A stretch of 64,000 bases of DNA from Stagonosporopsis chrysanthemi (taxonomy: Eukaryota; Ascomycota; Dothideomycetes; Pleosporales; Didymellaceae): the NCBI GenBank assembly GCA_022560025.1, contig JAFISE010000048.1:6174-70173 (forward strand). Reading direction: 5' to 3'. Positions 33,437-44,111 of the stretch are shown one piece after another. The position numbers and the translations under genes were made by a program. Positions within the stretch are counted from its first letter, which is position 1. Each line of letters opens with the position of its first letter. The notes beneath the pieces were generated by a model. It saw only the letters and a list, made by a program, of their open reading frames with translations. It was not told the origin of the DNA and made no database searches.

Positions 33437-33736
33437 ATGGTAGCGTCTGGCCAAATCAGCTTCTCACAAAGACTAGAGGCAGCCGTGCCCCAGCTGCCCC
33501 GTAAGCGCGACTTACGCATCCTCGGCACGGTGGCCGAGTCAACCAGACGTCCCCGGAATGTGTGCGTGTCGATCCCTCAAATGCGTGAGAGCCAGCAACC
33601 AGTATGTCGGAAACGCAAGAACCCAATCAAAGTGACATGTGTCGATATGCAGGGGGGAGGTGTGATAGCCCGGGTGTACCATACACGGGATTCAGCAACG
33701 GGAATACGGGTCAAGGTGAGGATTGGGTTGAAATGA
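33437..33736 (+). CDS. Doubtful small ORF, 99 codons
   Basis: The frame starts at an ATG in context TCCATGG and encodes a basic peptide ending GVIARVYHTRDSATGIRVKVRIGLK, which has a plausible beta-strand pattern. The opposite strand at 33262-33720 also contains exon-like open segments bounded by GTAAGT, GTACGA and GGCCAG. I recognise neither. Only one of the two strands can be real coding sequence, and possibly neither is. Confidence 0.2.
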   Translation: MVASGQISFSQRLEAAVPQLPRKRDLRILGTVAESTRRPRNVCVSIPQMRESQQPVCRKRKNPIKVTCVDMQGGGVIARVYHTRDSATGIRVKVRIGLK

Positions 33737-33987
33737 TATTTGAACGATTGTAAGACCGAATGTTAAGACATAGTACACTACAGTTCAATAAGCCGCCTAT
33801 AGAGGCATTAAAAAGAAGAAGAGAAGTGAACATAAAGATATCGAACGCGGCGTCATCCTAATCCAGCCTGAACACCGTTATGCAACGCTTCGTTTCCTTC
33901 ATGCAAGTTTTCACCAAAGCGAGCCTGCGCTCGAGAGAGAGTCGTCAAGTCTAAGCTTAGAGATGGGTAAGTCGCGCAACGACGCGA

Positions 33988-35055
33988 TTAAGCCTTCAGG
34001 GTGCCAAAGTCGCTGTTGGTGAGACCGTTGGGAACAGCGTTGAGGCTGAATTTGCTGAAGTCCTTCTTCAGGTCATCAACTTTGTCAGAAGCACCACTGG
34101 TGGCCTTCTTAGCGTCCTGGGAGATGTCGTGCTTGCTCTGAGTCGGGCTGCCGACAACAGTGTCATCAGTCTCCTCGGCGTCGTCATTCTCTTCAGAGTC
34201 ATCGTTCTCCTCATTCTCCTCTGTCTCCTGCTCTTCGCCGTCGATCTCCTGCTCCTCGCCCTCGGCTCCGTCAACGGACTCGTCGTTATCCTCGATGTCA
34301 GCGTTCTGCTCGAGCTCGGCGTCATTATGCCTGATGTCGCCCTCAATATCGATGAGATCCTCGCCCTCGGCAGGATCGTCGCGCGCATCGGGGACGACTT
34401 CATCATCGAGTCGCCAGTCCTGGATCGCACAGATGACGTCAACAGCAAGCTGACCGTTCTTGCGCAGCGCCTTGTCCCAGTGTGTAGGCATGCCTTTCTC
34501 GAGCACCATCATGCGAGCAATGGAGTGGACGAGCATGTGGCGCATGGGGCTGCCGTTCTCGGTGTTGGCGTAGACATATTGGACGCGGCGCAGACCGGGG
34601 TACGAGTCGCTGAACTTGTACCATTCGCGAACGACTTGCAGGACGTCGGCGATCAGATGGGGAATCTGGAACTTCTCGGCCATCAAGTACAGCTCGAAAA
34701 GCACACCCAGGTCGGCCTCCTCACGAGGAACGGGGAGGGAGCTCGAGTAGAGCCAGCCAACGAAGGTCTTGAAGGCATTGTCATCATCTTCAGGCAGGCC
34801 GAAAGATTGTGTGTTGCTGCCCTTTGCGTAGAAGACTTTGCGGAAGAAAGGCGAGTGGTGGCACAGGAGCTTCTCGTGAAGGATCCAATGTGTGTTCTCT
34901 TCGCCAACGTAGATGTCGACCATAGAACGGGAAAGGAGCCTGAAACAGAGATTGTCAATGCATGTACTAGTATTGCGACTCTGTATTGACTACTATGCAG
35001 TCGACTTGATTATGGAAACATACTCATTGAGCGGCTTCTCGCGTGTGCTAGACAT
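33988..35055 (-). CDS. BTB/POZ domain protein with acidic C-terminus
   Basis: Exon 1 (35024-35055) encodes the first 10 codons and part of the eleventh, exon 2 (33988-34939) the rest, for 327 residues. The 84-nt intron has a GTATGT donor and TTTCAG acceptor and joins MSSTREKPLNE to LLSRSMVDIYVG in phase 2. Residues 16-125 form a BTB/POZ fold (VDIYVGEENTHWILHEKLLC, HSPFFRKVF, then FKTFVGWLYSSSLP and a VLFELYLMAEKFQIPHL helix pair), the type found in many single-domain fungal BTB proteins that bind DNA-binding partners or Cul3 ligases. A helical region follows, then about 80 residues nearly all Glu/Asp, and a short C-terminal segment with KKDFSKFSLN. No BACK, kelch or zinc-finger domain is visible. 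Function is not predictable beyond protein-protein interaction. Confidence 0.88.
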
Positions 35056-35703
35056 GGTGGGTATAGGGATCTTCGACCGTTACAGCTAAATTAGAATTGC
35101 ACTAAGGTGGCGGCGCGTGAACGTTAAGATCTCAACGGCCAACTCAAGGGGTATAAGACAAAAGGTCCAAAAGGTACCTAGAACTTGATGAAGAATGAAA
35201 GAACAACGTACGATGTGGCCGTGCCGACCCTATAAGCAAGCAAGGAGGCTGGGGAGCAGATATGCATCGGTATGACGTCGACGTTGACGCGCCGTGGTGT
35301 GGAGCGGCACGTTTCTTGGAGAGACCCCTGTCGAGTTGAGCGGCCCGCCAGGGATCTTGAAGATCAGTTCACCCAATGCGCATCGAGGTTCGCGAACACA
35401 GTCTTATTTTGGCGCGATTCCGTAATACGAAAGGCCGCCTTTGACACATTGAGAATGAACGGAAACCTGTGGGGCTTGAAGTGTGTTGCCCACATCCGGA
35501 GTCGCAACGTCAGGTATTGTAGCACGACACGCTTGGAGTTGAGACGTAGACGTATTTTCTCAATTGACTGGCACTCAATGTGCTGAAAAGGGTATATGTG
35601 AAATAGGGCAATGTTAAAGTTCGTCGACAACCCTGCTTCCCGACCGAAATTAGTAAACCGCCAACAAGATCCCGTCTCTGCAGCGGGTACCTGTCTGGTG
35701 AGC
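35056..35703. other. Intergenic, nothing recognised
   Basis: It separates the 5' end of the BTB gene from the 3' end of RRP36. No gene or repeat is supported. Confidence 0.6.
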
Positions 35704-36845
35704 TCATGCAGTACGTCGCTCCGCGGGCATGTTCCTCCGCTCCTTTGAAGTGACCTTCTTGCGACGGCGCTCGATTGTCCTTTCGCGCTGCTTCGATTTC
35801 ATGTTTTGGAAGCGATCGATCAAGGCAAGTTTCTTTTGCTCGGCTACACGGTTCGTTAGTGGCAGAATCCAGTGTCCTCATAGTCGGTGGTAGCTTACAC
35901 TTCTTGAGGTAGAAGGGCTGTTTGCCCTCCTTGATCAGCTCCTTCTCCTTCTTCTTGTGATCTCGCACGACAGCCTGCTGCTCGTCCTTTCTCTGCTGGG
36001 TCTTCATTTGTGACTCCATGGACTCCAGCTGCTTCCTCATCTGCTCCTTCTCATCGCCATTCCTCGACTTCTTGATAGCTTTCTTAAGTTCTGCAACCTC
36101 TGCCGCTTTGTAGTCGTTCAGAAACGAGTACCGTTTGCTAAGTGTGTTTTCGTCTGGCCGAGGCCCGCCGACATTCTCAAATCGCGGGTCGCGAAAGACC
36201 GGTTTCTTGACATCGACAACTTGTCGTTTGCGTGAAACCATGCGTTTGCTTGACTGTACCGCGGGTGCGTGCTTGCTGGATCGTGCGTGCGGTGCGGCAT
36301 CTGAATCCGAGTCGTCTTCGCCCTCAGGCTCGTCTCGCCCCTGACGCTTTGTCTTGCTCTTCTCGGCAACCTTGGGCTTCTTGCTGGGCTTTGCCTCGCC
36401 ATTTTTGATCTTTTCTGCCTTGATCTGCCGTAATCGCTCCCTCAATGCTTCTAATTTGTCTTCTTGTGGTGCAGAGGAATCGTCGCCTCGCTTTCGTTTT
36501 CGGTCTGTCGATTTTGAGAGAGCGTCGTGTGCTTTGGCAAGTGCTCCAAAGGAAACCTTGCTCATCTGAGCCTGAACCTGGGCGTCCTCAGATGCGTCTG
36601 ACTGTAATTGGTTAGTACACAGAAGGCAGCTAATACCCTTGCTGAAGACATACCAACTCTGCATCTTCGGGGCTCTCTCCAGCTTCATCTTCCTCCTCGT
36701 CTTCGGAGCCAATAACTTCTCCAGCATCGAACTCCAGTACTGACTCCGAGGAAGATCGATCGGTGACTTCGTAGTTTTCGCTGTCGTCTGAGCTCTCTTC
36801 GGCAGCGCGCAGCTTGCGGTCTAGCTTGCTAGAAAGTGGCGGCAT
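35704..36845 (-). CDS. RRP36: rRNA biogenesis protein Rrp36
   Basis: Rrp36 is a nucleolar component of the SSU processome/90S pre-ribosome needed for early 18S rRNA cleavages. Exons 36654-36845, 35899-36601 and 35704-35843 give 344 residues. Introns are 52 and 55 nt; the second joins YLKK to SEQKKLALIDRFQNMK, a strong family signature, and the protein ends KVTSKERRNMPAERRTA. The N-terminal 60 residues are acidic and the middle has KPSKKPKVAEK-type basic tracts. The conserved core runs from VFRDPRFENVGG through YSFLNDYKAAEVAELKKAIKK to the C-terminus. The frame stays open upstream to another in-frame ATG (MHHNEHK), so the start could be seven codons longer. It is head-to-head with the phosphatase-like gene, sharing a 263-bp promoter. 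Confidence 0.92.
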
Positions 36846-37108
36846 CTTGTGTTCGTTGTGGTGCATTCGAGCTCTTAAACGCCGTGATACATCCAAAAAG
36901 TTAAAGTTGCCCCACAATTCGCCGGGCTTTAGCCGGCGCAAAACGAAAGGCTTTGGGAGGCAACAGCGAACGTTCACGTGCATGCCATAAAGACCTTTTG
37001 TTCGCTCCATGCTTCGGTCTTTACTTTCACCTTCACCTTCACCTTCGCCCCTCACACATACCACAGTGAGAGTCCTGTACGCTGCCAAGCGATTCCCGTT
37101 TGTTCGCC
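36846..37108. promoter_or_regulatory. Shared 263-bp bidirectional promoter (RRP36 / HAD-like gene)
   Basis: The two start codons face away from each other at 36845 and 37109. Between them is a CTTCAC-type hexamer repeat (37025-37048) that gives the plus-strand gene a pyrimidine-rich leader, as is common upstream of fungal start codons. No TATA box is obvious. Confidence 0.5.
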
Positions 37109-38821
37109 ATGTCTGTCGAAATCGAACGGTATATTCCCCACGACACTGCAGTCGCAGAACCCAACACTAACCCACTCAAGGCCGCTGTCGTTCCTTACGA
37201 CAGCGCATCTCCTTTGCACACCAACAGCCAGCCGCCGGTCATCGCGATGAACAATAACTACAACCCTTGGGCGCAGCCCTTCACGCCGAACTATGGCTAC
37301 CCAGGGCAACCTACCGACCAGAATCGCAACCGCAGCCAGCGGCAGACGCCTGCACAAGGCTACACGCCCCCTGCTTCCGTTGCAAGCGCCCCGTGGAACG
37401 CAACTTATGGTCAGCCGCAGCAGTACTATCCGAATATCCCACAGTCGTGGAACGACACTGCCGCCCAGCAACAGGCGCAAGCACAAGCATACTACTACCA
37501 GTGGGCGCAGTACTATGGCTACACGCAAGGATTCACACCTATCAACGCACCTCAGCAGGCGTTCGGGCAGACAGCGCAGCGAAACTATCCGTTCTTTGCG
37601 CCTTCTTATGCCGCCGTGCAGTCTCAACCAGCTTTGCAAGGCCTCTCCAATGCAGACATCCAGTATGCCTTCGACAAGCTCTACAAGGGAGTCAAAGCAA
37701 GAACTCGCAGGACTAACTTCACTCGTAGGGCGTCAACTCCTCTCTCTGACGATGAGCGTATTCATATAGTCACAGATGGCCCAGCCAAGGCGAAAGAGTA
37801 CGACTCCGTTCACCGAGTTAGTTCCAGTTCTCGCATTAACAAACCCTATAGAGAGTTTGCAGCATACCCTACTACAGCCCCAACAGGAAGAAGTAGAGAA
37901 GCCAAGATCATGTTGCCTGCACCGAAACCAACCGAAGCGTACATGGTACAAGCAGCAGCAGAACCTTCCACCGTCGAGCTATCCGGTCGCATACTTGTCA
38001 TCCTCGATCTCAACGGCACTCTCTTGTACAGACCGAGCAGAAATACGAAGACAATGATTGCACGACCGTTCCTCGTCCCCTTTTTGCGATACTTGTTCTC
38101 GAACTTCGCAGTTATGGTGTGGTCGAGCGCTCGTCCCGACAACGTCGCTTCTCTTGTGGAACAGTCCCTGGAGAAGGATCTGAGGGAGAGTCTAGTTGCT
38201 CAGTGGGCTCGCGACGCGTTTCACCTTAAACCAGAACATTACAACAGGAATGTTCAAGTGTACAAGAACCTCGACCTTGTTTGGGAGAAGGATGAAATCC
38301 AGAAGCAGCACCCCGACTATAAGACCGGAGGTCGTTTTGGGCAACACAACACGGTTCTGATCGACGATACGACCCTCAAGGCAGCCGCACAGCCGCACAA
38401 CTTGCTCCAAATCAGCGAATTCAACGCAACTCCACAGCAGATGCGGGAGGATAAGTTGCGAGAGGTTGCGGGTTACCTGGAATTCCTGCGAACACAACAA
38501 GATGTTTCCAAGTTCATGAGGAGTGAGCCTTTCCAGCACGAGTCCGGCAAGTGGGCATATGACTGGCCTGAAAAAGATGCTCTTACGCAGTCGACAGCCC
38601 ACGAGGGTGGTGAGTTGCACAGCAAGGTATCGATGCAGAGCCCATCTAAAAGTCCTAAGAAAACCAAGAAACCTAAGAAGAACAAAAAGTCGAAGCAGCG
38701 CGAGGCAGCTGGGAAGGTCGCGCAGGCTAAAGAGAAAGGACGTGAGCAGACTCCCCAGTCCGAGGACAGTAGCAATGAAGAGGAAGCTGAGAGAAGTGAC
38801 GGTGGTGTGAAGCTGTTCTGA
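37109..38821 (+). CDS. NIF/FCP1-like HAD phosphatase-related protein with Asn in the catalytic motif
   Basis: Single exon, 570 residues. I start at the ATG at 37109. Residues 1-200 are rich in Gln, Tyr, Asn and Ala (QQQAQAQAYYYQWAQYYGY) and look prion-like or disordered. Residues 290-480 form an NLI-interacting-factor (FCP1/SCP-type) HAD domain: motif I reads ILVILDLNGTLL, motif II lies in VMVWSSARPDNV, and motif III-IV is NTVLIDDTTLKA. Active members need DxDxT in motif I; here the second Asp is Asn (Asp300, Asn302), so the general acid is missing and activity may be weak or absent. Similar DLNGT versions occur in fungi and plants. The C-terminal 80 residues are a Lys/Ser/Glu-rich tail with KKTKKPKKNKKSK, a likely nuclear or nucleolar signal. 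Sharing a promoter with RRP36 fits a nucleolar role, as inference. Confidence 0.85.
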   Translation: MSVEIERYIPHDTAVAEPNTNPLKAAVVPYDSASPLHTNSQPPVIAMNNNYNPWAQPFTPNYGYPGQPTDQNRNRSQRQTPAQGYTPPASVASAPWNATYGQPQQYYPNIPQSWNDTAAQQQAQAQAYYYQWAQYYGYTQGFTPINAPQQAFGQTAQRNYPFFAPSYAAVQSQPALQGLSNADIQYAFDKLYKGVKARTRRTNFTRRASTPLSDDERIHIVTDGPAKAKEYDSVHRVSSSSRINKPYREFAAYPTTAPTGRSREAKIMLPAPKPTEAYMVQAAAEPSTVELSGRILVILDLNGTLLYRPSRNTKTMIARPFLVPFLRYLFSNFAVMVWSSARPDNVASLVEQSLEKDLRESLVAQWARDAFHLKPEHYNRNVQVYKNLDLVWEKDEIQKQHPDYKTGGRFGQHNTVLIDDTTLKAAAQPHNLLQISEFNATPQQMREDKLREVAGYLEFLRTQQDVSKFMRSEPFQHESGKWAYDWPEKDALTQSTAHEGGELHSKVSMQSPSKSPKKTKKPKKNKKSKQREAAGKVAQAKEKGREQTPQSEDSSNEEEAERSDGGVKLF

Positions 38822-39401
38822 ACCGGATCAGCCCACGGTTCCATTGGCAATCTTTCTTCTTCTCTTGGGTCTTGGTAATGTCGTACTGATTTTTCGTTGT
38901 CGGGAGTTACGAGGGGGTATCTTGCACGATAGGTTGCGAGAACGGAACTGTCAAGATACCTACAATTAAACAACCATATGATGAAATTTATATTTTTGCA
39001 TTAAACAATAACCACCGTCGTGTAAGATCGACGCCTCAGTATTTCGATGGGACGAGTGTCGTTCAACGTCGCCGGCAACACTTACTTCCATGAGCTGTTG
39101 CGCTTTAACCACAGGGAAGCCGTTCGTCGCCATCGCCATCGCCATCGCCTCGCGCTGCGCTACGGCTTTTCAACCTCATGAAGATTGCCGACACGAATAT
39201 CTTATACGGTCGCTATTTCGTTCTGCAATGCTGAAAAATTGAACCCAATACCGGGTCGCAGTCTGTATTTATCATATCTCATTGACGAAAGATACGCCAA
39301 CCATCTGTCCCGAACGTATCTAAACCCTGCATGAACGCCCTGAAAATGCAAAATCTTTTTCATCCTCATGACTAGTCTTTTCAACACCCACGGTCCCTCT
39401 T
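38822..39401. other. Intergenic between convergent genes; CGCCAT microsatellite
   Basis: This is 3' flanking sequence for two convergent genes. The hexamer CGCCAT is repeated 3.7 times at 39128-39149. No gene is supported. Confidence 0.6.
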
Positions 39402-40955
39402 CTAAACATCCCTCGTATACTCGCTCCTCTGCCTCCACTCACTGCCATACCGGAACACCGCAAGCGGCACTACAGCAACCGCAGCAGCCAACCCGCCCAG
39501 CACTGTAAATCCCCAGCCGTACCCGAGATACTGGTGCAGCGGCTCGGTGGCCAGCGGCAAGAATGTGCCCATCAGACACCTCGTCACAATGACGCCCGTC
39601 ATGGCCGAAGCCGAGTACAGGCCGCACGCGTCGACAACGTATGCCTGGAGCGGGATGATGTTGGTGAGGAGCGTGAAGTCAAGCAGTGCGACCGAGGCCA
39701 GGAGCAGCGGAACGGGGAGGCGCAGGTGCGCGATCCACCCGTACGCTGTGACGCTGAAGGGGAGTAAGACGGCGCCGAGGACCGCGAGGGGGAGGCGGTA
39801 TTCGGGTTTGCCTTGGTCGGGGTTCGCGGAGCGGTTGCGCAGGGAGATGTATATGCGGTCGAGGAAGGCGTTGCACATGAAGACGCTGAGGAGCGAACCG
39901 ACGCTGAAGATGACGAAGGCGGCGCCGGTTTCGGCGGGGTTGAAGCCGTATGTGTCTTGCAGGATGGAGGGGAGGCTGATGCTCATAACGTAGAAGAAGG
40001 AGAAAGAGATAGACGCTTGGAAGGAGAGGGACATGAGCACGCCTGATCCGAAGAGGACGGCGAATGGACGTGTGAGCGCATGCCAGATCTTGAGCAGGTC
40101 TTCTTGTCTGTTCCTGGGCGCGAGAGGCTCCTCTTTGAATTCACCGCTCTCACGCTTGATGCGTGCGATGCGGCTGTGCAGGATGGCCATCTTGTATGTC
40201 TCACGGAAGCATGCCAAAAACAGCAGCTCCGCTACGACGGCGAGACCTGCAGCCATTAAGAGGACCTGTCGCCATCCAAGGGTTTGAGCGATTGCACCCG
40301 CAATTGCAGGACCGATTGCGCCACCGATAAGAGGAGCAAGGGAAATTAGGCTCATGGCTGAGCCACGCTGGTCAGACTCGAAGATGTCGCCGATAATGCT
40401 GGGGTTGAGTACGTTTGAAGCGACGGCAAAACCAGTAAGCCAGCGCGCAGCAATCAGGAGATTGGTACTCTTGCTGCCAGCAGCGAGGAATGTGGCGATG
40501 ATAAAAACAATATTACATCCATTCATGACTGGGTAGCGGCCAAAGACTTCGGAAAGAGGCGCGATGAGAAGCGGTCCTGCTGCTTCACCAAGCTCCCAGA
40601 TAGTAACAAGAAGTGCACTCGTGGATGCACTCGCATGCTTACCCTCGAGTTCATCGACGATATTTGCAGCAATGGGAACGACGCCAATGCATGTGAATGT
40701 TCTGCAGAAGTATCAGCATTGTTCATTTGAAGACAAGTACTCTGATGAACACGATGAAAATCGAAAAACCTACACAGTGAACGCCATAAACGCAAGAAGA
40801 AATACAATCAACCACTTGAACTTTGAGTCCCATTCTCTGGGGTTCTCTGGGTCTCCCTGTTCAAAGTCCAAAATCACCTCGTCATGCTCTGCGTTCGCGT
40901 CTGCAACTTCAACAATTGGTCTAAGCAGCGGCTGCTGCTCCTCTGTTGTGGCCAT
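39402..40955 (-). CDS. MFS transporter, DHA1 drug:H+ antiporter type
   Basis: Exons 40774-40955 and 39402-40701 give 493 residues with about 12 membrane helices. The 72-nt intron (GTAGGT/TGCAG) is phase 2 and restores AFTVTFTCIGVVPIAANIV across helix 1. Features of the 12-helix DHA1 family are visible: the N-terminal motif EQGDPENPREW before helix 1, GPLLIAPLSEVFGRYPV (motif A) between helices 2 and 3, LTGFAVASNVLNPSIIGDIF (motif B region), and GGAIGPAIAGAIAQTLGWRQ (motif C) in helix 5. Members export drugs, polyamines or fungal metabolites across the plasma membrane. No biosynthetic genes are adjacent, so a substrate cannot be inferred. The C-terminus is short and lacks extra domains. Confidence 0.88.
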
Positions 40956-41624
40956 CTGTTCCGAAGCTCTTGCTGAAAATGCTCGCTATGCAGAAACGGA
41001 GGTTTGAGAGGAATCAAAGGTCTAGATATGTCGGCAGTACTTTTTTCTTACCAAGCCATACTTGTTCAACGCAAGTGGGGACCACGCCCTGCAGAGGACT
41101 GGGGCCTTAGCGTAATTGGCGAATTTCTATGTCCGGTAGCGTGATTCGATGAGTGAACCTGACTCATGCATGTACAATCTGCCGAGGGTCAATTGTATCA
41201 TCGTAGCTATTCTGCAATCACAGCTGTCGACATTAAGAAGATCTAATAAGTCGACCCCGATCATTTGGTCATTGAGTCTCGATACGTCCTTCGCAAAGTG
41301 ACATGCGTGGTGCAAAACCGCTGCCGAAGGTACCCGAGCAGGCGCTCTGTACCGACATCGGAAGGAGGGATTCTGTACACGACTTTGTGTTGACTACGCT
41401 GGGCTGCATCAGCTTCTGTTCCAGATCATAGACAGCATGGCATGACCCTGCTGATGGCGGTGGCGAAAGCAAGGGAAGTAAAAAGTCATGTTGAATATGT
41501 AGTTGTTCAGTCACAACCTTGCAACCATTTTGATATCCACAATCTGGGATATCTTTGCCCAGTCAAATCATCTTACGTGAACGTCATTAATCCCATGCGC
41601 CTGTTGAAACCCACAAAAACCCAC
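40956..41624. other. Intergenic, nothing recognised
   Basis: It contains the promoter of the DHA1 transporter and the 3' UTR of the ATIC gene. A plus-strand frame beginning at 41442 continues into the antisense of ATIC and is a shadow. Confidence 0.6.
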
Positions 41625-43518
41625 TCAGTGGTGGAACAGCCTGATGTGCTGCTCAACGAACGTGATACCAAGCTTCTCAGCGGTCTCAAAGACTGCGCCG
41701 TCATTCTGACTACCTGTAGGTGCAGCAATGTACTTGGCGCCACTTCGGTGCGCCCTGAAGACATTGTCTATAAAGGGGAAAAAGGCATCCGAGGACAGAG
41801 CGACGCCCTGCAGTTTCGACAACCACTCCTTGCGCTCTTCGGGGCTGAAGTTCTTGGGGACCTGGCCCTCCTCGAAGTTTGCGGCAAAATCATCGTATTC
41901 AATCCCACCATCGGGAATGAGACCAGAGCAGAGGAGGTCGATAGCGTTGGACTTGGATGGCCGCTTGGTGCCCTTCTTGAACTTGAGATTGAGGGTACGC
42001 TCGTGGAAGCGCATCCACCAATTGTCGGCCTTGTCACCGGCAAGACGTGTGCAGTGGATGCGAGCTGGACATAATCAGTACAAGTCGCGCGGAGCTTGGG
42101 TAAACTTACACTGCTGACCAGCACCAAGACCGATGACCTGGCCATTCAGTGCGTAGCAGACACTGTTGGACTGAGTGTACTTGAGCGCAATAGTGGCAAC
42201 AGCCAGGTCGCGCTGAGCTGAGTCAGGCAGAGCACCGGTGCCCTTGGGAACAATAACAGTGTTAAAGGTGTCAGAGGGCACAATCTTAGCATCGTTGCGG
42301 TGCTGCTTGAGAGTGATACCATATACCGTCCTGGTCTCGTCGGTGGAGGGAACGTAGTCGTTGTCCATCTGGAGGACAAGATACTTGCCACCCTTCTTCT
42401 TCTTTAGGATTTCAAGAGCCTCGGCGGTGTAGCCAGGCGCAATGACACCATCGGAGACCTCGCGGCTGATGATCTTAGCGGTTGGCATGTCGACCTCGTG
42501 AGAGAGAGCAATCATATCACCGAAGCTGGACATCCTGTCAGCACCACGAGCCCTGGCGTATGCCTGCGCCAGACCGGAGCTCTCGATGCCTTCGATATCA
42601 TCGACCATGTAGACCTGCCTCTCCTCAGCGCTGAGGGGAACACCAATGGCAGCACCGGCAGGCGAAACATGCTTGAAGCTGGCAGCAGCCGGGTAGTTGA
42701 GCGCCTTGCTCAGCTCCTGGACCAACGGCCATGCGTTCAAGGCATCCAACAAGTTGATGTATCCGGGCGATCCACCCAGAACCTTGAAAGGCAGGGACTT
42801 GTCGGTCATGGAGACGGTCGCAGGCTTCTGGTGGGGGTTGGCGCCATAGCGCAGAGGAAGGAACTGCTCGCCTTCGCCGGCATACTTCTTCCTGAAGAAG
42901 TCCGAGATAGCGCTGTCGTATGTGGCGGTCTGCTCAAAGGCCTTGAGCGCGTAGCGCTGCCTACTCTTCTCGGAGACTTCGCCATCGTTGTTCTTGAGCT
43001 CGGTAAGAAGGTCGTGGTAGTCATTGGGGTCGCTGACAATGGTGACGCGCGCGTGGTTCTTGGCCGCAGCTCGCAGGAGAGTGACACCGCCAATGTCAAT
43101 TTCCTCGACCGCCTCGGGGATGGTGACGTTGATGCGGGCAACGGTCTCGGAGAAGGGATAGAGGTTGCACACAACGAAGTCGATCTTGTCGATGCTGTTC
43201 GCCGAAAGGTCCGAGTCATCCGAGTCGAGGTTGCGTGCGAGGATGCCGCCGTGGACAGCAGGGTGAAGAGTCTTAACGCGTCCACCGAGCATCTCGGGCG
43301 CCTTGGTGATGGCAGAGACGTCCTCGACCTCGAAGCCAGCCTGACGAATCATCTTGGCCGTGCCGCCAGAGGCGAGGAGCCTGACATTGGCCTCCTTGAG
43401 GCCCTTAGCCAAGTCAAGGAGGCCTGTCTTGTCATAGACAGAGATGATAGCTGCACGGCGTCAATTCGCTGTGGTGGTGTAGAGGGGAGGAATACCGACC
43501 GGTCTTTTGACCACCCAT
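41625..43518 (-). CDS. ADE17: Bifunctional AICAR transformylase / IMP cyclohydrolase (ATIC)
   Basis: The enzyme catalyses the last two steps of de novo purine synthesis in the cytosol: formylation of AICAR by 10-formyl-THF, then ring closure to IMP. Exons 43500-43518, 42110-43450 and 41625-42064 give 599 residues, close to the family length. Exon 1 encodes only MGGQKT plus one base; splicing across 49 nt gives [18 protein letters not shown], the canonical start of the IMP cyclohydrolase (MGS-like) domain, which runs to about residue 200. The second intron (45 nt) joins GLGAGQQ to [13 protein letters not shown]. The transformylase half shows the catalytic Lys-His in [15 protein letters not shown] and [15 protein letters not shown]. 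No residue is missing. The gene is divergent from the Nudix gene. Confidence 0.96.
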
Positions 43519-44111
43519 GTTGACTGACTGCTTCAACGACTATGTGTGATCAATTGAAGTGCAAAGGAACGACAAGCAAAGGGTATCTGGGGTATATGTA
43601 AAGAACTGGCGCCCAAGGTGGGGTGTCTCGATATTTTTGCGCCGCAACAGCCCCGCTGTGACGATGCTTCCTTCCCCTCCTGTTCCGATCTCGGGCTCTT
43701 CCTATTCGCTACAGCCGACGCCATGTTCGATTTTTCCGCGACCACCAGATGGTCACCGAGTTGACCGCGACAGAGTGCGGTAGTCATTCGGCCTCGCACT
43801 GTGTAGTCTACATATACAGTGCACGCTGGCCCATTACATGCCCCAGCTCACATGACTAGCGCTGCTAGCCTCGGCTCTCCATGATTGCTCATCAGTGCAG
43901 AGCTCACTCGAGCTTCCTCATTGACTTTGCGTTGCACAACACTACACTGCCCTGAGATACCCTCGCCAGCCACTCGGTACTATTTGAATATATTTGTTTG
44001 CGCACAGACTGCTGTGTCGCGTCAAAGAGTGGACTTTCACGTGTCACATGTCCCGTCCAGACGTAACTGCTTGACCCAGATCACAAAGTACAGCCAGCGC
44101 AACGTGCCAAC
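43519..44111. promoter_or_regulatory. Shared promoter region of ADE17 and the Nudix gene
   Basis: 593 bp between divergent start codons. No TATA box close to either start is convincing, and no other gene is supported. Confidence 0.4.

Larger units (their letters stand above)
31135..33987. other. Long intergenic region, about 2.85 kb
   Basis: The first 600 bp hold the promoter of the sugar transporter. From about 31.7 to 33.2 kb I see only short overlapping frames and nothing recognisable. At 33.26-33.74 kb both strands have protein-like open frames; see the separate entry. Confidence 0.5.

Noticed and set aside
34129..34989. Plus-strand ORF of 286 codons
   Set aside because: Antisense shadow of the BTB gene; the hydrophobic Leu/Val-rich peptide is the reverse complement of its Glu/Asp-rich tail.
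42498..43523. Plus-strand ORF of 341 codons
   Set aside because: It lies exactly antisense to the ATIC gene, whose GC-rich third codon positions suppress stops on the other strand.
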